Shown here: positions 8,267-16,278 of the stretch, in pieces
Numbering within the stretch: position 1 is the stretch's first letter
Layout of the letters: each line of letters opens with the position of its first letter
Origin: an uncultured bacterium
GTDB taxonomy: Bacteria > Bacteroidota > Bacteroidia > CAILMK01
Assembly (NCBI GenBank): GCA_903829945.1
Contig: CAIKRV010000054.1
Span: 1 to 64,000 of the forward strand
Reading direction: 5' to 3'
DNA: 64,000 bases
Notes under the pieces: model-generated
Database searches by the model: none
What the model saw: only the letters and a program-made list of their open reading frames with translations
Told to the model about the DNA's origin: nothing
Program-made: the position numbers and the translations under genes

Positions 8267-9856
8267 TTAATTTGCTTTTGGTGTTGATTTATCGCTTGGT
8301 TTTGTGTCTGTTTTAGGCATGGGTTTTATTGTCCCACTTTTTGCCTTAAGTTTATCTTCTAATTCTTTAATCTTCTTCGTTAATTCTTCATTTTTGGTCT
8401 GCTCCTTTTTGAGGTTATCACTCAAAACAATAATAATATCTCCATCTTTAGCTTTAGAAATATTGTCCTTCAGACCCTTTAATTCTGCATTATCTTGCTT
8501 TAACTGTTCATTCTCTTTACTGAGGATTTCATTTTTATTTTGTTCAACATCCAAAGCAGATTTTAACTTGCTGTCCAAATATTTATTTATATAAGCCTGC
8601 AATTCCGCATTTTTTAATTTGACTTGTTTCAATTCAGCTACTAAATTTTCATTCTCCTTTTTGAGTGCTAAATTTTCCTTTCGTGCATCACCCAATGCAA
8701 TACTCAAAGTATTAATATTTTTGGGGATACTATCCTTAGTTACTGTAGCTGCCGTTTCGTTTACCGCTTTCCCGGTTTGTTCTGCCGGATGAGATTTATG
8801 ATCCTTTTTCGTTTTACCCTCCACTTTTTTCTCTTCCTTTGGGAGAACTGCTAATACTTTGGTTGCCGTATCCTTTGGAATAGGAGCATCCTGAACTTTA
8901 ACAGGTGTGGTATTATTTTCTGATGATGCTTCTTCTTTAACTTTTTTGGAAGCACTTACCTTTTTATCATTCTTTGGGTTTGAATTAGCAGGAGCTTTTG
9001 TTCTTAAAGAGCTTGCAGGGTTTCCTGAATTTACTACTACCTCATCCTTGGTTGAATTTATGGTATCTTTAACCGGTGTAGAAGTTGATTTTGTTGCGGT
9101 ATTTGATGCCGGCGTATTTAATTTATTTGGAGTCTTTTCAATGACCGGATTAGTGGTAATTGCTTTGGCCGATTCAGCGGGTGGTGCTTCAGAATTGTTT
9201 CCAGCCTCCTCACCGTATATTGTAAAATCCGAAATGGTAGCCTTGGATTTACCGGTAAGCAGGAAACCGAATTCACCGCTGAGGGCAAGCAATTTATTAT
9301 GAAAAGTGATTAGTTGTACATCATTGAAAGAAATAATAATTACCCCATTTTCTTGAGTTAAAACAATTTTATTTTCTTCGCCTGCTTTATTCAAGGCTTT
9401 AAAATCCACCCATCCGCCGGTGGTACGTTGGCCGGTTAGTGGTTTAAAAATATTAGCCTCAATAATACAAATCCTATACTTTTGATCCTTATTAATTTGC
9501 ACAATATAACCACTTTGTAATTTGTTTTGTGCACAAAATACTAAACCAATTGCACCATCGCTACTTGACTCCAGGCGAACATTGGTTTCCAATTTATAAA
9601 CTTCAGGCTTTTTATCCCATCTAAGAGGAGCAAAGGCTTTTTTCGTAGATTCAAGGCAAGCCAAAGAATAATGCCCTTGTTCGATGGCAAAATTGAAATT
9701 GGAATTATTAATTTGAGGCCAAAAAGCTTTGTCCGCAACAGTGAATTTGCAGGATAAAAGTTTTTGTGTAAAATTAACGTGTTGGGCGTAACTTTGAACC
9801 CCGAATTGGAGTATAAGTAAAAGGGCTACTAAAAAAGGCTTTAATTTACTTGTCAT
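8267..9856 (-). CDS. Secreted protein with jelly-roll domain, low-complexity linker and coiled coil
   Basis: A 529-residue protein with a signal peptide (about 1-24, ending QSYAQ). Residues about 30-215 look like a concanavalin-like/DUF1080-type beta sandwich ([24 protein letters not shown]-like region, then [10 protein letters not shown]). Next comes a long linker rich in Lys, Pro, Ser, Thr and Ala (about 220-375). A strongly heptad-patterned coiled coil (about 385-500, many ENxxLK repeats) and a Pro/Thr/Lys tail follow. It could be a periplasmic or surface structural protein, with the beta sandwich binding sugar or protein. No catalytic residues were identified. It sits one base upstream of panB, which looks like shared transcription rather than shared function. 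Confidence 0.7.
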   Translation of the reverse strand: MTSKLKPFLVALLLILQFGVQSYAQHVNFTQKLLSCKFTVADKAFWPQINNSNFNFAIEQGHYSLACLESTKKAFAPLRWDKKPEVYKLETNVRLESSSDGAIGLVFCAQNKLQSGYIVQINKDQKYRICIIEANIFKPLTGQRTTGGWVDFKALNKAGEENKIVLTQENGVIIISFNDVQLITFHNKLLALSGEFGFLLTGKSKATISDFTIYGEEAGNNSEAPPAESAKAITTNPVIEKTPNKLNTPASNTATKSTSTPVKDTINSTKDEVVVNSGNPASSLRTKAPANSNPKNDKKVSASKKVKEEASSENNTTPVKVQDAPIPKDTATKVLAVLPKEEKKVEGKTKKDHKSHPAEQTGKAVNETAATVTKDSIPKNINTLSIALGDARKENLALKKENENLVAELKQVKLKNAELQAYINKYLDSKLKSALDVEQNKNEILSKENEQLKQDNAELKGLKDNISKAKDGDIIIVLSDNLKKEQTKNEELTKKIKELEDKLKAKSGTIKPMPKTDTKPSDKSTPKAN

Positions 9857-9883
9857 TATTTAGTCCTTTGAGGGATACTGCTA

Positions 9884-9891
9884 CAAAAATA
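9884..9891 (-). promoter_or_regulatory. -7 element of secreted protein-panB unit
   Basis: TATTTTTG fits TAnnTTTG, 27 nt upstream of ATG 9856. It is the likely promoter for the secreted protein and panB. Confidence 0.45.
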
Positions 9892-9914
9892 GACATATCA
9901 AAACATATAATAGA

Positions 9915-10952
9915 ATGCAAAAGTGCTTTTTATATTTTTCCGTCCTCCTTGGTCTCCTCAGCAGTTGTAAGACTGATTTTGAGGTTAATGACCCATGGAA
10001 ACAGGAAAATATTATTTATGCTTTAATGACCAATAAGGATAGTATAAATACTTATACGCTCAAAGATTCCGACTATTTATCCTCTGTACAGTATTTCAGC
10101 ATTACAAAAATGTTTTCAAATACAGGTGGCAATGCCGGTTCAATAGCCAAAATATCTGATAGTCTGTATAATAAAAATTGGGTCGTCACCCTTTATGAAT
10201 TTAACGGAAGTACCCTAAGTGATTCATTTACTTTAATAACAACTACATCTATACCCAAAGATTCAGGTGTTTTTGCTTACCCTTATCAAGTGCTCTACCG
10301 TACCCCAACCGGATTTATTTTAAAACCCTCACGTACTTATAAAATTAAGGTTTACGATACTAAAACAAAGTTTACCAGTACTGCTAATACTAGTGTTATT
10401 CAAAAAATTCAATTTCAATATACGCCCAATGCAACCTATTTATTTAGGTTTATCCCCAATACCAGTAGTCCAATTACCTTTTATTCAGGGGCTAATGCAA
10501 AATTCTATGACCTTACTTATACCATTCATTATTGGGAATGGCCGGGAGTTGATACCTCTAGTAAGGTAGAGAAAACGATCCCTTGGCCTATCTTTAGAAA
10601 TAGTTTGAATGCAGGATTGAGTGGAGGTGAAACAGTAACCTATGGAGTCCTAGGTTCAGACTTTTTTAACAGAATTTATAATGCTGTACCCGTAAATCCG
10701 GGCGTGCATCGAAAAATAAAAGGTATTGAAGTTTCAATAGCCGGAGGGGGTGATGATATTTATACATACATATCAGTAAATAGTCCTAGTATTGGAATTG
10801 TTCAAAAGAAAACAGATTACACCAATATAAATAACGGTTATGGAATATTTTCCAGCCGATCAGAAACGAAATATTTTTTACCGGTCAACGGCCAAACTAT
10901 AGATACCTTAATGTTAAAATCACCAACCAATACTTTAGGATTTATAAAATAA
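9915..10952 (+). CDS. Hypothetical lipoprotein
   Basis: A 345-residue protein beginning with a lipoprotein signal peptide whose lipobox is LLSSC, with acylated Cys at 18. The mature part is beta-rich and Ser/Thr/Asn-rich, with the early motif DFEVNDPWKQENIIYALM. This N-terminal pattern is common among uncharacterised Bacteroidota lipoproteins, and I can assign no precise function. It is probably on the periplasmic or outer face of the outer membrane. It is divergent from the panB unit and followed by the superoxide dismutase gene with its own promoter, so it is likely a single-gene transcript. Confidence 0.75.
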   Translation: MQKCFLYFSVLLGLLSSCKTDFEVNDPWKQENIIYALMTNKDSINTYTLKDSDYLSSVQYFSITKMFSNTGGNAGSIAKISDSLYNKNWVVTLYEFNGSTLSDSFTLITTTSIPKDSGVFAYPYQVLYRTPTGFILKPSRTYKIKVYDTKTKFTSTANTSVIQKIQFQYTPNATYLFRFIPNTSSPITFYSGANAKFYDLTYTIHYWEWPGVDTSSKVEKTIPWPIFRNSLNAGLSGGETVTYGVLGSDFFNRIYNAVPVNPGVHRKIKGIEVSIAGGGDDIYTYISVNSPSIGIVQKKTDYTNINNGYGIFSSRSETKYFLPVNGQTIDTLMLKSPTNTLGFIK

Positions 10953-10995
10953 AGGCATAACAATTATAAAATATACCAAATACATAAAATTCTAA

Positions 10996-11003
10996 TAAAT
11001 TTG
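10996..11003 (+). promoter_or_regulatory. -7 element of superoxide dismutase gene
   Basis: TAAATTTG fits TAnnTTTG. It leaves an AT-rich leader of about 40 nt before ATG 11047. Confidence 0.45.
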
Positions 11004-11046
11004 TTAGAAGATTTTAACTAAATTAAACAATTAAAATTATATAATT

Positions 11047-11652
11047 ATGGCATTCAAATTACCTGATCTACCTTATGCTTATAATGCACTAGAACCTCAC
11101 GTAGATGCACGAACTATGGAAATACATCATGGTAAGCATCATAAAGCTTATACCGACAATCTCAATAAAGCTATAGAAGGAAAACCTGAGGATCAAATGG
11201 CAATTGAAGATATTATCAAAAATATAAACAATTATCCGGTAGCCATTCGCAATAATGGTGGCGGATATTGGAATCACTGTATGTTTTGGGAAATCATGTC
11301 CCCAAATGGTGGTGGCATTCCAGGTGGAGATTTAGCAGCAGCAATTGATGCAAGTTTTGGTACATTCGATAAGATGAAAGAAGAGTTTAACGCCGCTGCA
11401 ACTACCAGATTTGGATCAGGATGGGCCTGGTTATGTAAAATGGCTGACAGTAGTTTAAAAATCTGTTCCACGGCTAATCAAGATAATCCATTGATGCCTA
11501 TTGAAGGTCATTGTGGAGGCACCCCAATTCTTTGCTTAGATGTATGGGAGCATGCCTATTATCTCAATTATCAAAATCGTCGTCCGGATTATATTGAAGC
11601 ATGGTGGAATGTAGTAAATTGGGAAGAAGTAACGCGCAGATTTAAATCTTAA
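11047..11652 (+). CDS. sodA: Superoxide dismutase, Mn-type
   Basis: Converts superoxide to hydrogen peroxide and oxygen in the cytoplasm. The 201-residue protein has the four metal ligands H27, H77 ([10 protein letters not shown]), D165 and H169 ([11 protein letters not shown]). The residues that distinguish metal types are Mn-like: Gly rather than Gln in the NNGGGYWNH block, and Gln145 in [10 protein letters not shown]. These match E. coli SodA rather than SodB. A cambialistic enzyme cannot be excluded. The gene has its own promoter and is followed by a hairpin with a T run, so it is monocistronic. Confidence 0.95.
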   Translation: MAFKLPDLPYAYNALEPHVDARTMEIHHGKHHKAYTDNLNKAIEGKPEDQMAIEDIIKNINNYPVAIRNNGGGYWNHCMFWEIMSPNGGGIPGGDLAAAIDASFGTFDKMKEEFNAAATTRFGSGWAWLCKMADSSLKICSTANQDNPLMPIEGHCGGTPILCLDVWEHAYYLNYQNRRPDYIEAWWNVVNWEEVTRRFKS

Positions 11653-11668
11653 ATTTAAAACAAATAAA

Positions 11669-11717
11669 CATTGCGAATGAAGCGAATATTTTTTCGTTTT
11701 GTTCGCAATGATTTTTT
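11669..11717 (+). terminator. Rho-independent terminator after sodA
   Basis: Inverted arms cattgcgaa (11669-11677) and ttcgcaatg (11702-11710), with an inner gcgaa/ttcg pairing, are followed by a six-T run at 11712-11717. It lies 17 nt after the sodA stop. Confidence 0.7.
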
Positions 11718-11730
11718 ATAATTATCTCAC

Positions 11731-12495
11731 TTGATTTCATTAGCATTTAAAAAATACGGAGACCATCCTAAGCACTTAATTATTCTACATGGATTATTTG
11801 GTACGCTTGATAATTGGCATACTTTAGCCAGTGCTTTTTCCGAACATTTTACGGTATGGACGATTGATCAAAGAAACCATGGACGATCGGAACATCATCC
11901 TCTTTTTAATTATTATATCATGGCTGCTGATTTGGCAGATTTTATGGAGCAACATGAAATTGAAAAAGCCTCCATCATTGGTCATTCTATGGGAGGAAAA
12001 ACTGCCATGCAATTCAGCTTCGATTATCCTGAAAAAATAAATAAACTCATTATCGCTGATATTGCTCCACGTGCTTATGAAGCTAGTCATAATGATTTAA
12101 TTGATGCATTACATTCTTTAGATTTAAGTTTGATAAAGAAAAGAAGTGATGCCGAAGAAATGCTTGAAAAAAGCATAAAAGAATTAAGTACGCGTCAATT
12201 TTTATTAAAAAACCTGACGCGCGAAACAGATGGCTATGTATGGAAAATGAATCTTCCGGCCATTACTGCCAATTATGATGCTATCATTGGTAATGTAGAT
12301 GATGATAAAACATTTCTTGGCCCTACTTTATTTATTAAAGGGGAAAAATCAAATTACATTTCAAAGGAAGATGAGTTTAATATCAGTCGTAAATTTCCAA
12401 ATTCAAAAATTATAAGTATTGCTAATGCCGGACATTGGGTCCATGCTGATGCGCCAAAAGATTTTTTTGCTGAAGCAATGAAGTTTTTATTATAA
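11731..12495 (+). CDS. Alpha/beta hydrolase, YbfF-type esterase
   Basis: A 254-residue cytoplasmic alpha/beta-hydrolase. Visible elements are the oxyanion-hole region ILHGLFG near 18-24, the nucleophile elbow GHSMGG with Ser86, Asp110 in IADIAP, and His235 in AGHWVHAD. This gives the Ser-Asp-His order seen in E. coli YbfF. YbfF-type enzymes hydrolyse short acyl and palmitoyl-CoA-type esters. The natural substrate is unknown. No ATG is available at the conserved N-terminus, so the start is TTG 11731, close behind the sodA terminator. The gene converges on the permease gene with one base between. Confidence 0.88.
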   Translation: MISLAFKKYGDHPKHLIILHGLFGTLDNWHTLASAFSEHFTVWTIDQRNHGRSEHHPLFNYYIMAADLADFMEQHEIEKASIIGHSMGGKTAMQFSFDYPEKINKLIIADIAPRAYEASHNDLIDALHSLDLSLIKKRSDAEEMLEKSIKELSTRQFLLKNLTRETDGYVWKMNLPAITANYDAIIGNVDDDKTFLGPTLFIKGEKSNYISKEDEFNISRKFPNSKIISIANAGHWVHADAPKDFFAEAMKFLL

Positions 12496-12496
12496 C

Positions 12497-13690
12497 CTAT
12501 TTTAAACGCACATCCAAGGCATCGCGTAAGCCGTTCCCTAGCATATTAAATGCAAGCACCATTAGCATGATGGCTATGCCGGGAATTAGTGCCAAATATG
12601 CCGCATCCATTACAATATAACTAAAATGTTCGTTAAGCATTACCCCCCAAGATGGAGCCGGTGCTTGGACACCAATTCCTAAAAAACTTAAACCTGATTC
12701 CAGGACTATTGCGGAAGCAAAATTAGAGGCAGCAATAACCAGTACAGGGCCAATAATATTGGGTAGAATATGACGGAATATAAGTCGTATGTTTTTAAAA
12801 CCAAGTGCCCTTCCCGCTTGAACATAATCTAACTCTCTTGTACTTAAAATCTGACCACGAATAATTCTAGCAACTTCTACCCACATTGTTAACCCAACCG
12901 CAATAAATACCTGCCAGAATCCTCTTCCCAGAATTAACGAAATTGCCATCACCAACAGCAAAGTTGGTATACTCCATACCACGTTAATTACCCATTGGAT
13001 AGCCATATCTATCCATCCGCCAAAAAAGCCGGCAAATGAACCCAAAAGGATTCCTAAAACCAAAGAAATTAATACTGCAATAAAACCCACGGATAATGAT
13101 ATACGAGTACCTAATAAAACACGGCTCAACATATCTCTACCATATCTGTCTGTTCCCAACCAATAATACATATTTATTATAAATTTATTTCGAACCATTG
13201 ATTGTAATTCCGGAAGGGTGTTTACATGCTTTAAACCATAAATATCAGAAAAACTAATTAAATTATTAGTATGCAATATAACAGTAGACGCAGAAACCGG
13301 AAATACAATTTCAGCGAGATGGTAAGATTCTATATTTGCCTTTTTAACAGTTCCTCCATAAGCTTGCAAATAAATAGAATCACCTTTAAAAAAATAAGAA
13401 TTATAAGGCCTCAAATTATAATTGTAATCAACCCCTGAAATAAAATAATCAAATAAAGAAGCTGAATTATTCAGTTTGTTTTTCCAAACTTTAAGCATGC
13501 TAACCTGAAATCCCGGTTTACGTGTTTCCAACTCTATAATTTGTTCATTGGCATTCGGAGAATGGTCCGGTAAAATTGACGGTCCGGTTATAGCAATTAG
13601 TGTACAGCAGATAATATAAATAAGTCCGATAAATGCAGGTCGGTTCTTTTTGAATCTTTGCCAAGCGTAATATGATAGGGAATGACTCAA
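12497..13690 (-). CDS. OppC/DppC-type ABC transporter permease
   Basis: A 397-residue inner-membrane permease. The OppC_N-like first membrane segment (about 18-36) is followed by a long periplasmic insert to about residue 150, then the binding-protein-dependent transport domain with about five membrane helices (about 185-390). The EAA loop reads EVARIIRGQILSTRELDYVQAGRALG. Relatives import di- or oligopeptides, nickel or similar. No ATPase, partner OppB permease or substrate-binding protein is encoded nearby, so it is an orphan subunit here. The large periplasmic insert is longer than in E. coli DppC and is common in Bacteroidota homologues. The start is TTG 13690, 10 nt after the winged-helix gene. 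Confidence 0.88.
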   Translation of the reverse strand: MSHSLSYYAWQRFKKNRPAFIGLIYIICCTLIAITGPSILPDHSPNANEQIIELETRKPGFQVSMLKVWKNKLNNSASLFDYFISGVDYNYNLRPYNSYFFKGDSIYLQAYGGTVKKANIESYHLAEIVFPVSASTVILHTNNLISFSDIYGLKHVNTLPELQSMVRNKFIINMYYWLGTDRYGRDMLSRVLLGTRISLSVGFIAVLISLVLGILLGSFAGFFGGWIDMAIQWVINVVWSIPTLLLVMAISLILGRGFWQVFIAVGLTMWVEVARIIRGQILSTRELDYVQAGRALGFKNIRLIFRHILPNIIGPVLVIAASNFASAIVLESGLSFLGIGVQAPAPSWGVMLNEHFSYIVMDAAYLALIPGIAIMLMVLAFNMLGNGLRDALDVRLK

Positions 13691-13700
13691 ATTTTTAATA

Positions 13701-13970
13701 TTAGTCTCTACTATTATGTGCCATTAAACCTTCTTTGGTGGCTAAATAATGGTAGGCATGCATATTATCTGCATCATAAATAAAACTCCTTACAAAATCA
13801 TTTTGATCTTCGTCCCAGCGCATTGCCACAACATAACGCAGATCTATTAATTGCTTTAAACTATCAGCAATAATATTCGCACTACCGTTGACTTCTTCAA
13901 CAATTTTTTCAAAAGGCTCCACGAAATAGAGCGCATTTAAAATATCATATTCAATATCTGTAAATTTCAT
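13701..13970 (-). CDS. Small winged-helix-like protein
   Basis: An 89-residue acidic protein. The first 50 residues (FTDIEYDILNALYFVEPFEKIVEEV...LKQLIDLRYVVAM) have the helix-turn-helix and wing pattern of small winged-helix proteins. A C-terminal strand-helix follows, ending YLATKEGLMAHNSRD. The shape suggests a DNA- or protein-binding module, but I do not recognise the family. Its start overlaps the stop of the glycosyltransferase gene (ATGA), and the permease gene follows after 10 nt, so it is translated within that operon. It may regulate the operon or be a small partner of the glycosyltransferase. Neither is shown by the sequence. Confidence 0.6.
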   Translation of the reverse strand: MKFTDIEYDILNALYFVEPFEKIVEEVNGSANIIADSLKQLIDLRYVVAMRWDEDQNDFVRSFIYDADNMHAYHYLATKEGLMAHNSRD

Positions 13971-15115
13971 TTTACTATCCTACCCTTCCATTTATATTTT
14001 CCAAAATTACCATAAATACCTATAAATAACACATAAACTATATGTAAAAAAGAAGCCGGAATTACCCACTTAATCAGTGCCCTTTGCTTGAAAAATTTAA
14101 GCACTTCTCTATAAAAATCATATTCAACACTTATTTTAACAACCAATAACCACATGGTCACCAAAACAAATTGAAATTTATAAAAAGCCAAGATTAAACA
14201 TGCTAAAATACTTAAGTTATAAAGATAATTAAGTATCAAAATAATGGTAATCCATTTATTTTTGTAGGTGGTACTTTTAGATACCCATCGCTTTCTTTGC
14301 TGAATAAATTGACTGAGATGATCACAAGCTGCAGTATAAACAATCGCGTCAGGATGTTTCAAAAAAAGAATTTCGTGAGGATATTTTTCATGAATTTTGT
14401 GCATCAGTAATTCATCGTCACCTGATGCAATACCATCAATGTTTTCATATGCACCTACTTCATAAAACACTTCTTTTTTATAAACTAAATTTGCCCCGTT
14501 GCAAAGTATAGGATGCTTTCGTTGAATACAAGCAGCACCAATGGCTATAAGCCCAAGGAATTCCAAAGATTGAATGCGCTGAAAAAAGCTTTTATTGGAA
14601 TAAAAGGATAAAGGGGCTGAAATAAATACCGGATTTTCATCAGTAATAAAAAATGCAATTGTTTGAAGCCATTTTTCATTACGCAAACAGTCTGCATCAG
14701 TGGTGATGATCCATTCATTTTTAGCAGCGTCTATACCAACCTTTAATGCCGCCTTTTTGAATGAATTCTTAACCTTAGGATAGTCACTCATCGCAAGTAA
14801 GCTAATAGAGATATGCGGGAATTCTTTAATAATTTGCTTTACCGTTTCAGCAGTTTTATCTTCTGAATAATCATCTACTATAATGAGCTCAAATAAATTC
14901 GAAGCATAGCTTTGGTTAATTAGGCGAAGTAAGCAAAATCCAATATTTTTTTCTTCATTTCTAGCCGGAATAATAATTGAAAATTTAGGTTCGATCGAAT
15001 GCTCTGTGGGAATATAAGTACGCAAACGAACCCATCCATTTTTAAAATAAACCATTAAAAATACATAAAATAGTGCTAACGCTTGAGTAGCATATATGAC
15101 AATTTTAATGATCAA
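13967..15115 (-). CDS. Membrane-anchored family 2 glycosyltransferase
   Basis: A 382-residue processive-type GT2. It has an N-terminal membrane helix (about 3-23) and a GT-A catalytic domain with IIVDDYSED (about 78-86), a D-x-D site in TTDADC (about 138-143), the acceptor-site GDDELL (about 231-236) and QQRKRW (about 270-275). Two or three C-terminal membrane helices follow. This layout is shared with cellulose synthase-like and glycolipid synthases, which add sugars from UDP-sugars at the inner membrane. Product unknown. It follows the LPTI-type gene by 30 nt and overlaps the winged-helix gene. With the flippase-like neighbour, a role in making and moving a glycolipid is a reasonable inference. 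Confidence 0.85.
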   Translation of the reverse strand: MIIKIVIYATQALALFYVFLMVYFKNGWVRLRTYIPTEHSIEPKFSIIIPARNEEKNIGFCLLRLINQSYASNLFELIIVDDYSEDKTAETVKQIIKEFPHISISLLAMSDYPKVKNSFKKAALKVGIDAAKNEWIITTDADCLRNEKWLQTIAFFITDENPVFISAPLSFYSNKSFFQRIQSLEFLGLIAIGAACIQRKHPILCNGANLVYKKEVFYEVGAYENIDGIASGDDELLMHKIHEKYPHEILFLKHPDAIVYTAACDHLSQFIQQRKRWVSKSTTYKNKWITIILILNYLYNLSILACLILAFYKFQFVLVTMWLLVVKISVEYDFYREVLKFFKQRALIKWVIPASFLHIVYVLFIGIYGNFGKYKWKGRIVK

Positions 15116-15145
15116 AAATTTAATATTTTAAAAATTGAAAAATCA

Positions 15146-16201
15146 TTAGGGGGTAAACGATGAGTCAAACGTAATTGCCTTTTGTTTTCTTGATTTACCC
15201 ATCACCAAAAATATCAAACCAAACATACCCGGAAAAGCAAGATTTATAAACCATAAAGTATAAGAGGCTGCCAAAACACCTGTCGTATGACTGGTGAAGC
15301 TTGAAAAAAAGAAAACAGCACTGGCACCTCGAACGCCCAATTCAGTTAGGGTTGTTGTTGGAATGATTGTTTGAATAAGGTAAATTAAAAACAACAATAA
15401 TAAGCCATCCACAATAGGAATTCGAACACCAAAAAAATATGTCAGTAATAAAAACTGTGAACAAAAAACAAGATATCTTAAAATTGATAATTGTAAAACT
15501 TTATTTAATTCCTGACGCGAATAAAATTTATAAACTCTTGCATATTTTTTAATCTCTTTCAGCCAAGTATAATTAGGAATATATTTTCTAATTTTTCCTA
15601 TGTGCAGATATAAAAAAACTAAACAACAACTTAAAATAATTATCAAAGCTGCAACCCCAATCAATAGGTAATAATTTCCTAATACGTTACCTATAAAATA
15701 TAAAACACCAATGCCCCCCAAAATCAGGGTAACAATTAATTGTGCTGCATTACCGGCCAAGGTAGCAAAAATACCTTTCATCCTTAGTCCTTCAGGTACA
15801 AAAAGTATTCTTCCTAGATATTCCCCGGCTCTATTAGGCACCCAAAGACTAATAGAAGTGCCGGCCAGAATTGCCTTGAATGCTGTTTGATAACTTACAG
15901 GAATAAATTTATTTATTAAAATTTTCCACTTCCAAGCCTCTAAACCCCAATTTACACCTATTAGTAATAAACTTATTCCAAATAATAAAATTCCTTGTGT
16001 ATTTTGAAATGCATCTTTTAAAAGTCCAAAAGAATTTTCAAAATCTCTACTTTTCCAAATGTGCACATACAAGTACCAAAGGGTAATAAAAGTTATACCT
16101 AAACGAAATGAAAAAAAGATAAGATTCTTTAGTCTCGGATTTCGAGCAACTGAAAAGAATCTAAAATGAAACCTGTTGCTATTTATAGCTTTATTTTGCA
16201 A
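15146..16201 (-). CDS. LPTI/UPF0104-type flippase-like membrane protein
   Basis: A 351-residue polytopic protein with about eight membrane helices, matching the lysylphosphatidylglycerol synthase transmembrane region family (UPF0104; also AglD/MprF N-domain). The catalytic soluble domain of MprF is absent, as usual for this subfamily, whose members are tied to lipid or glycolipid translocation. The motif SISLWVPNRAGEYLGR (about 115-130) fits the conserved N-terminal half. The start is TTG 16201: an in-frame TAG directly precedes it and no ATG exists before the first helix. It is the first gene of an operon with GT2, winged-helix and permease genes, behind a well-formed promoter. Confidence 0.8.
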   Translation of the reverse strand: MQNKAINSNRFHFRFFSVARNPRLKNLIFFSFRLGITFITLWYLYVHIWKSRDFENSFGLLKDAFQNTQGILLFGISLLLIGVNWGLEAWKWKILINKFIPVSYQTAFKAILAGTSISLWVPNRAGEYLGRILFVPEGLRMKGIFATLAGNAAQLIVTLILGGIGVLYFIGNVLGNYYLLIGVAALIIILSCCLVFLYLHIGKIRKYIPNYTWLKEIKKYARVYKFYSRQELNKVLQLSILRYLVFCSQFLLLTYFFGVRIPIVDGLLLLFLIYLIQTIIPTTTLTELGVRGASAVFFFSSFTSHTTGVLAASYTLWFINLAFPGMFGLIFLVMGKSRKQKAITFDSSFTP

Positions 16202-16223
16202 CTAAGAAAATTTTTAACCTATT

Positions 16224-16254
16224 CAAAGATAAAGTATTTTAGTGAAAATACAAA
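16224..16254 (-). promoter_or_regulatory. Consensus promoter of LPTI-GT2-permease operon
   Basis: TTTG (16254-16251), a 19-nt spacer and TATCTTTG (16231-16224) match the Bacteroidota promoter consensus in both boxes and spacing. A leader of about 20 nt precedes TTG 16201. Confidence 0.75.
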
Positions 16255-16278
16255 CTTTGGAGACTATCTATCTAATAA

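Noticed and set aside
8907-9302. A 131-codon plus-strand frame inside the coiled-coil secreted protein gene
   Set aside because: Antisense to a low-complexity Lys/Pro/Thr-rich coding region, which leaves long open frames on the other strand.
12497-13690. A complete peptide ABC transporter
   Set aside because: Only one permease gene is present; no ATPase, OppB or binding protein is adjacent.
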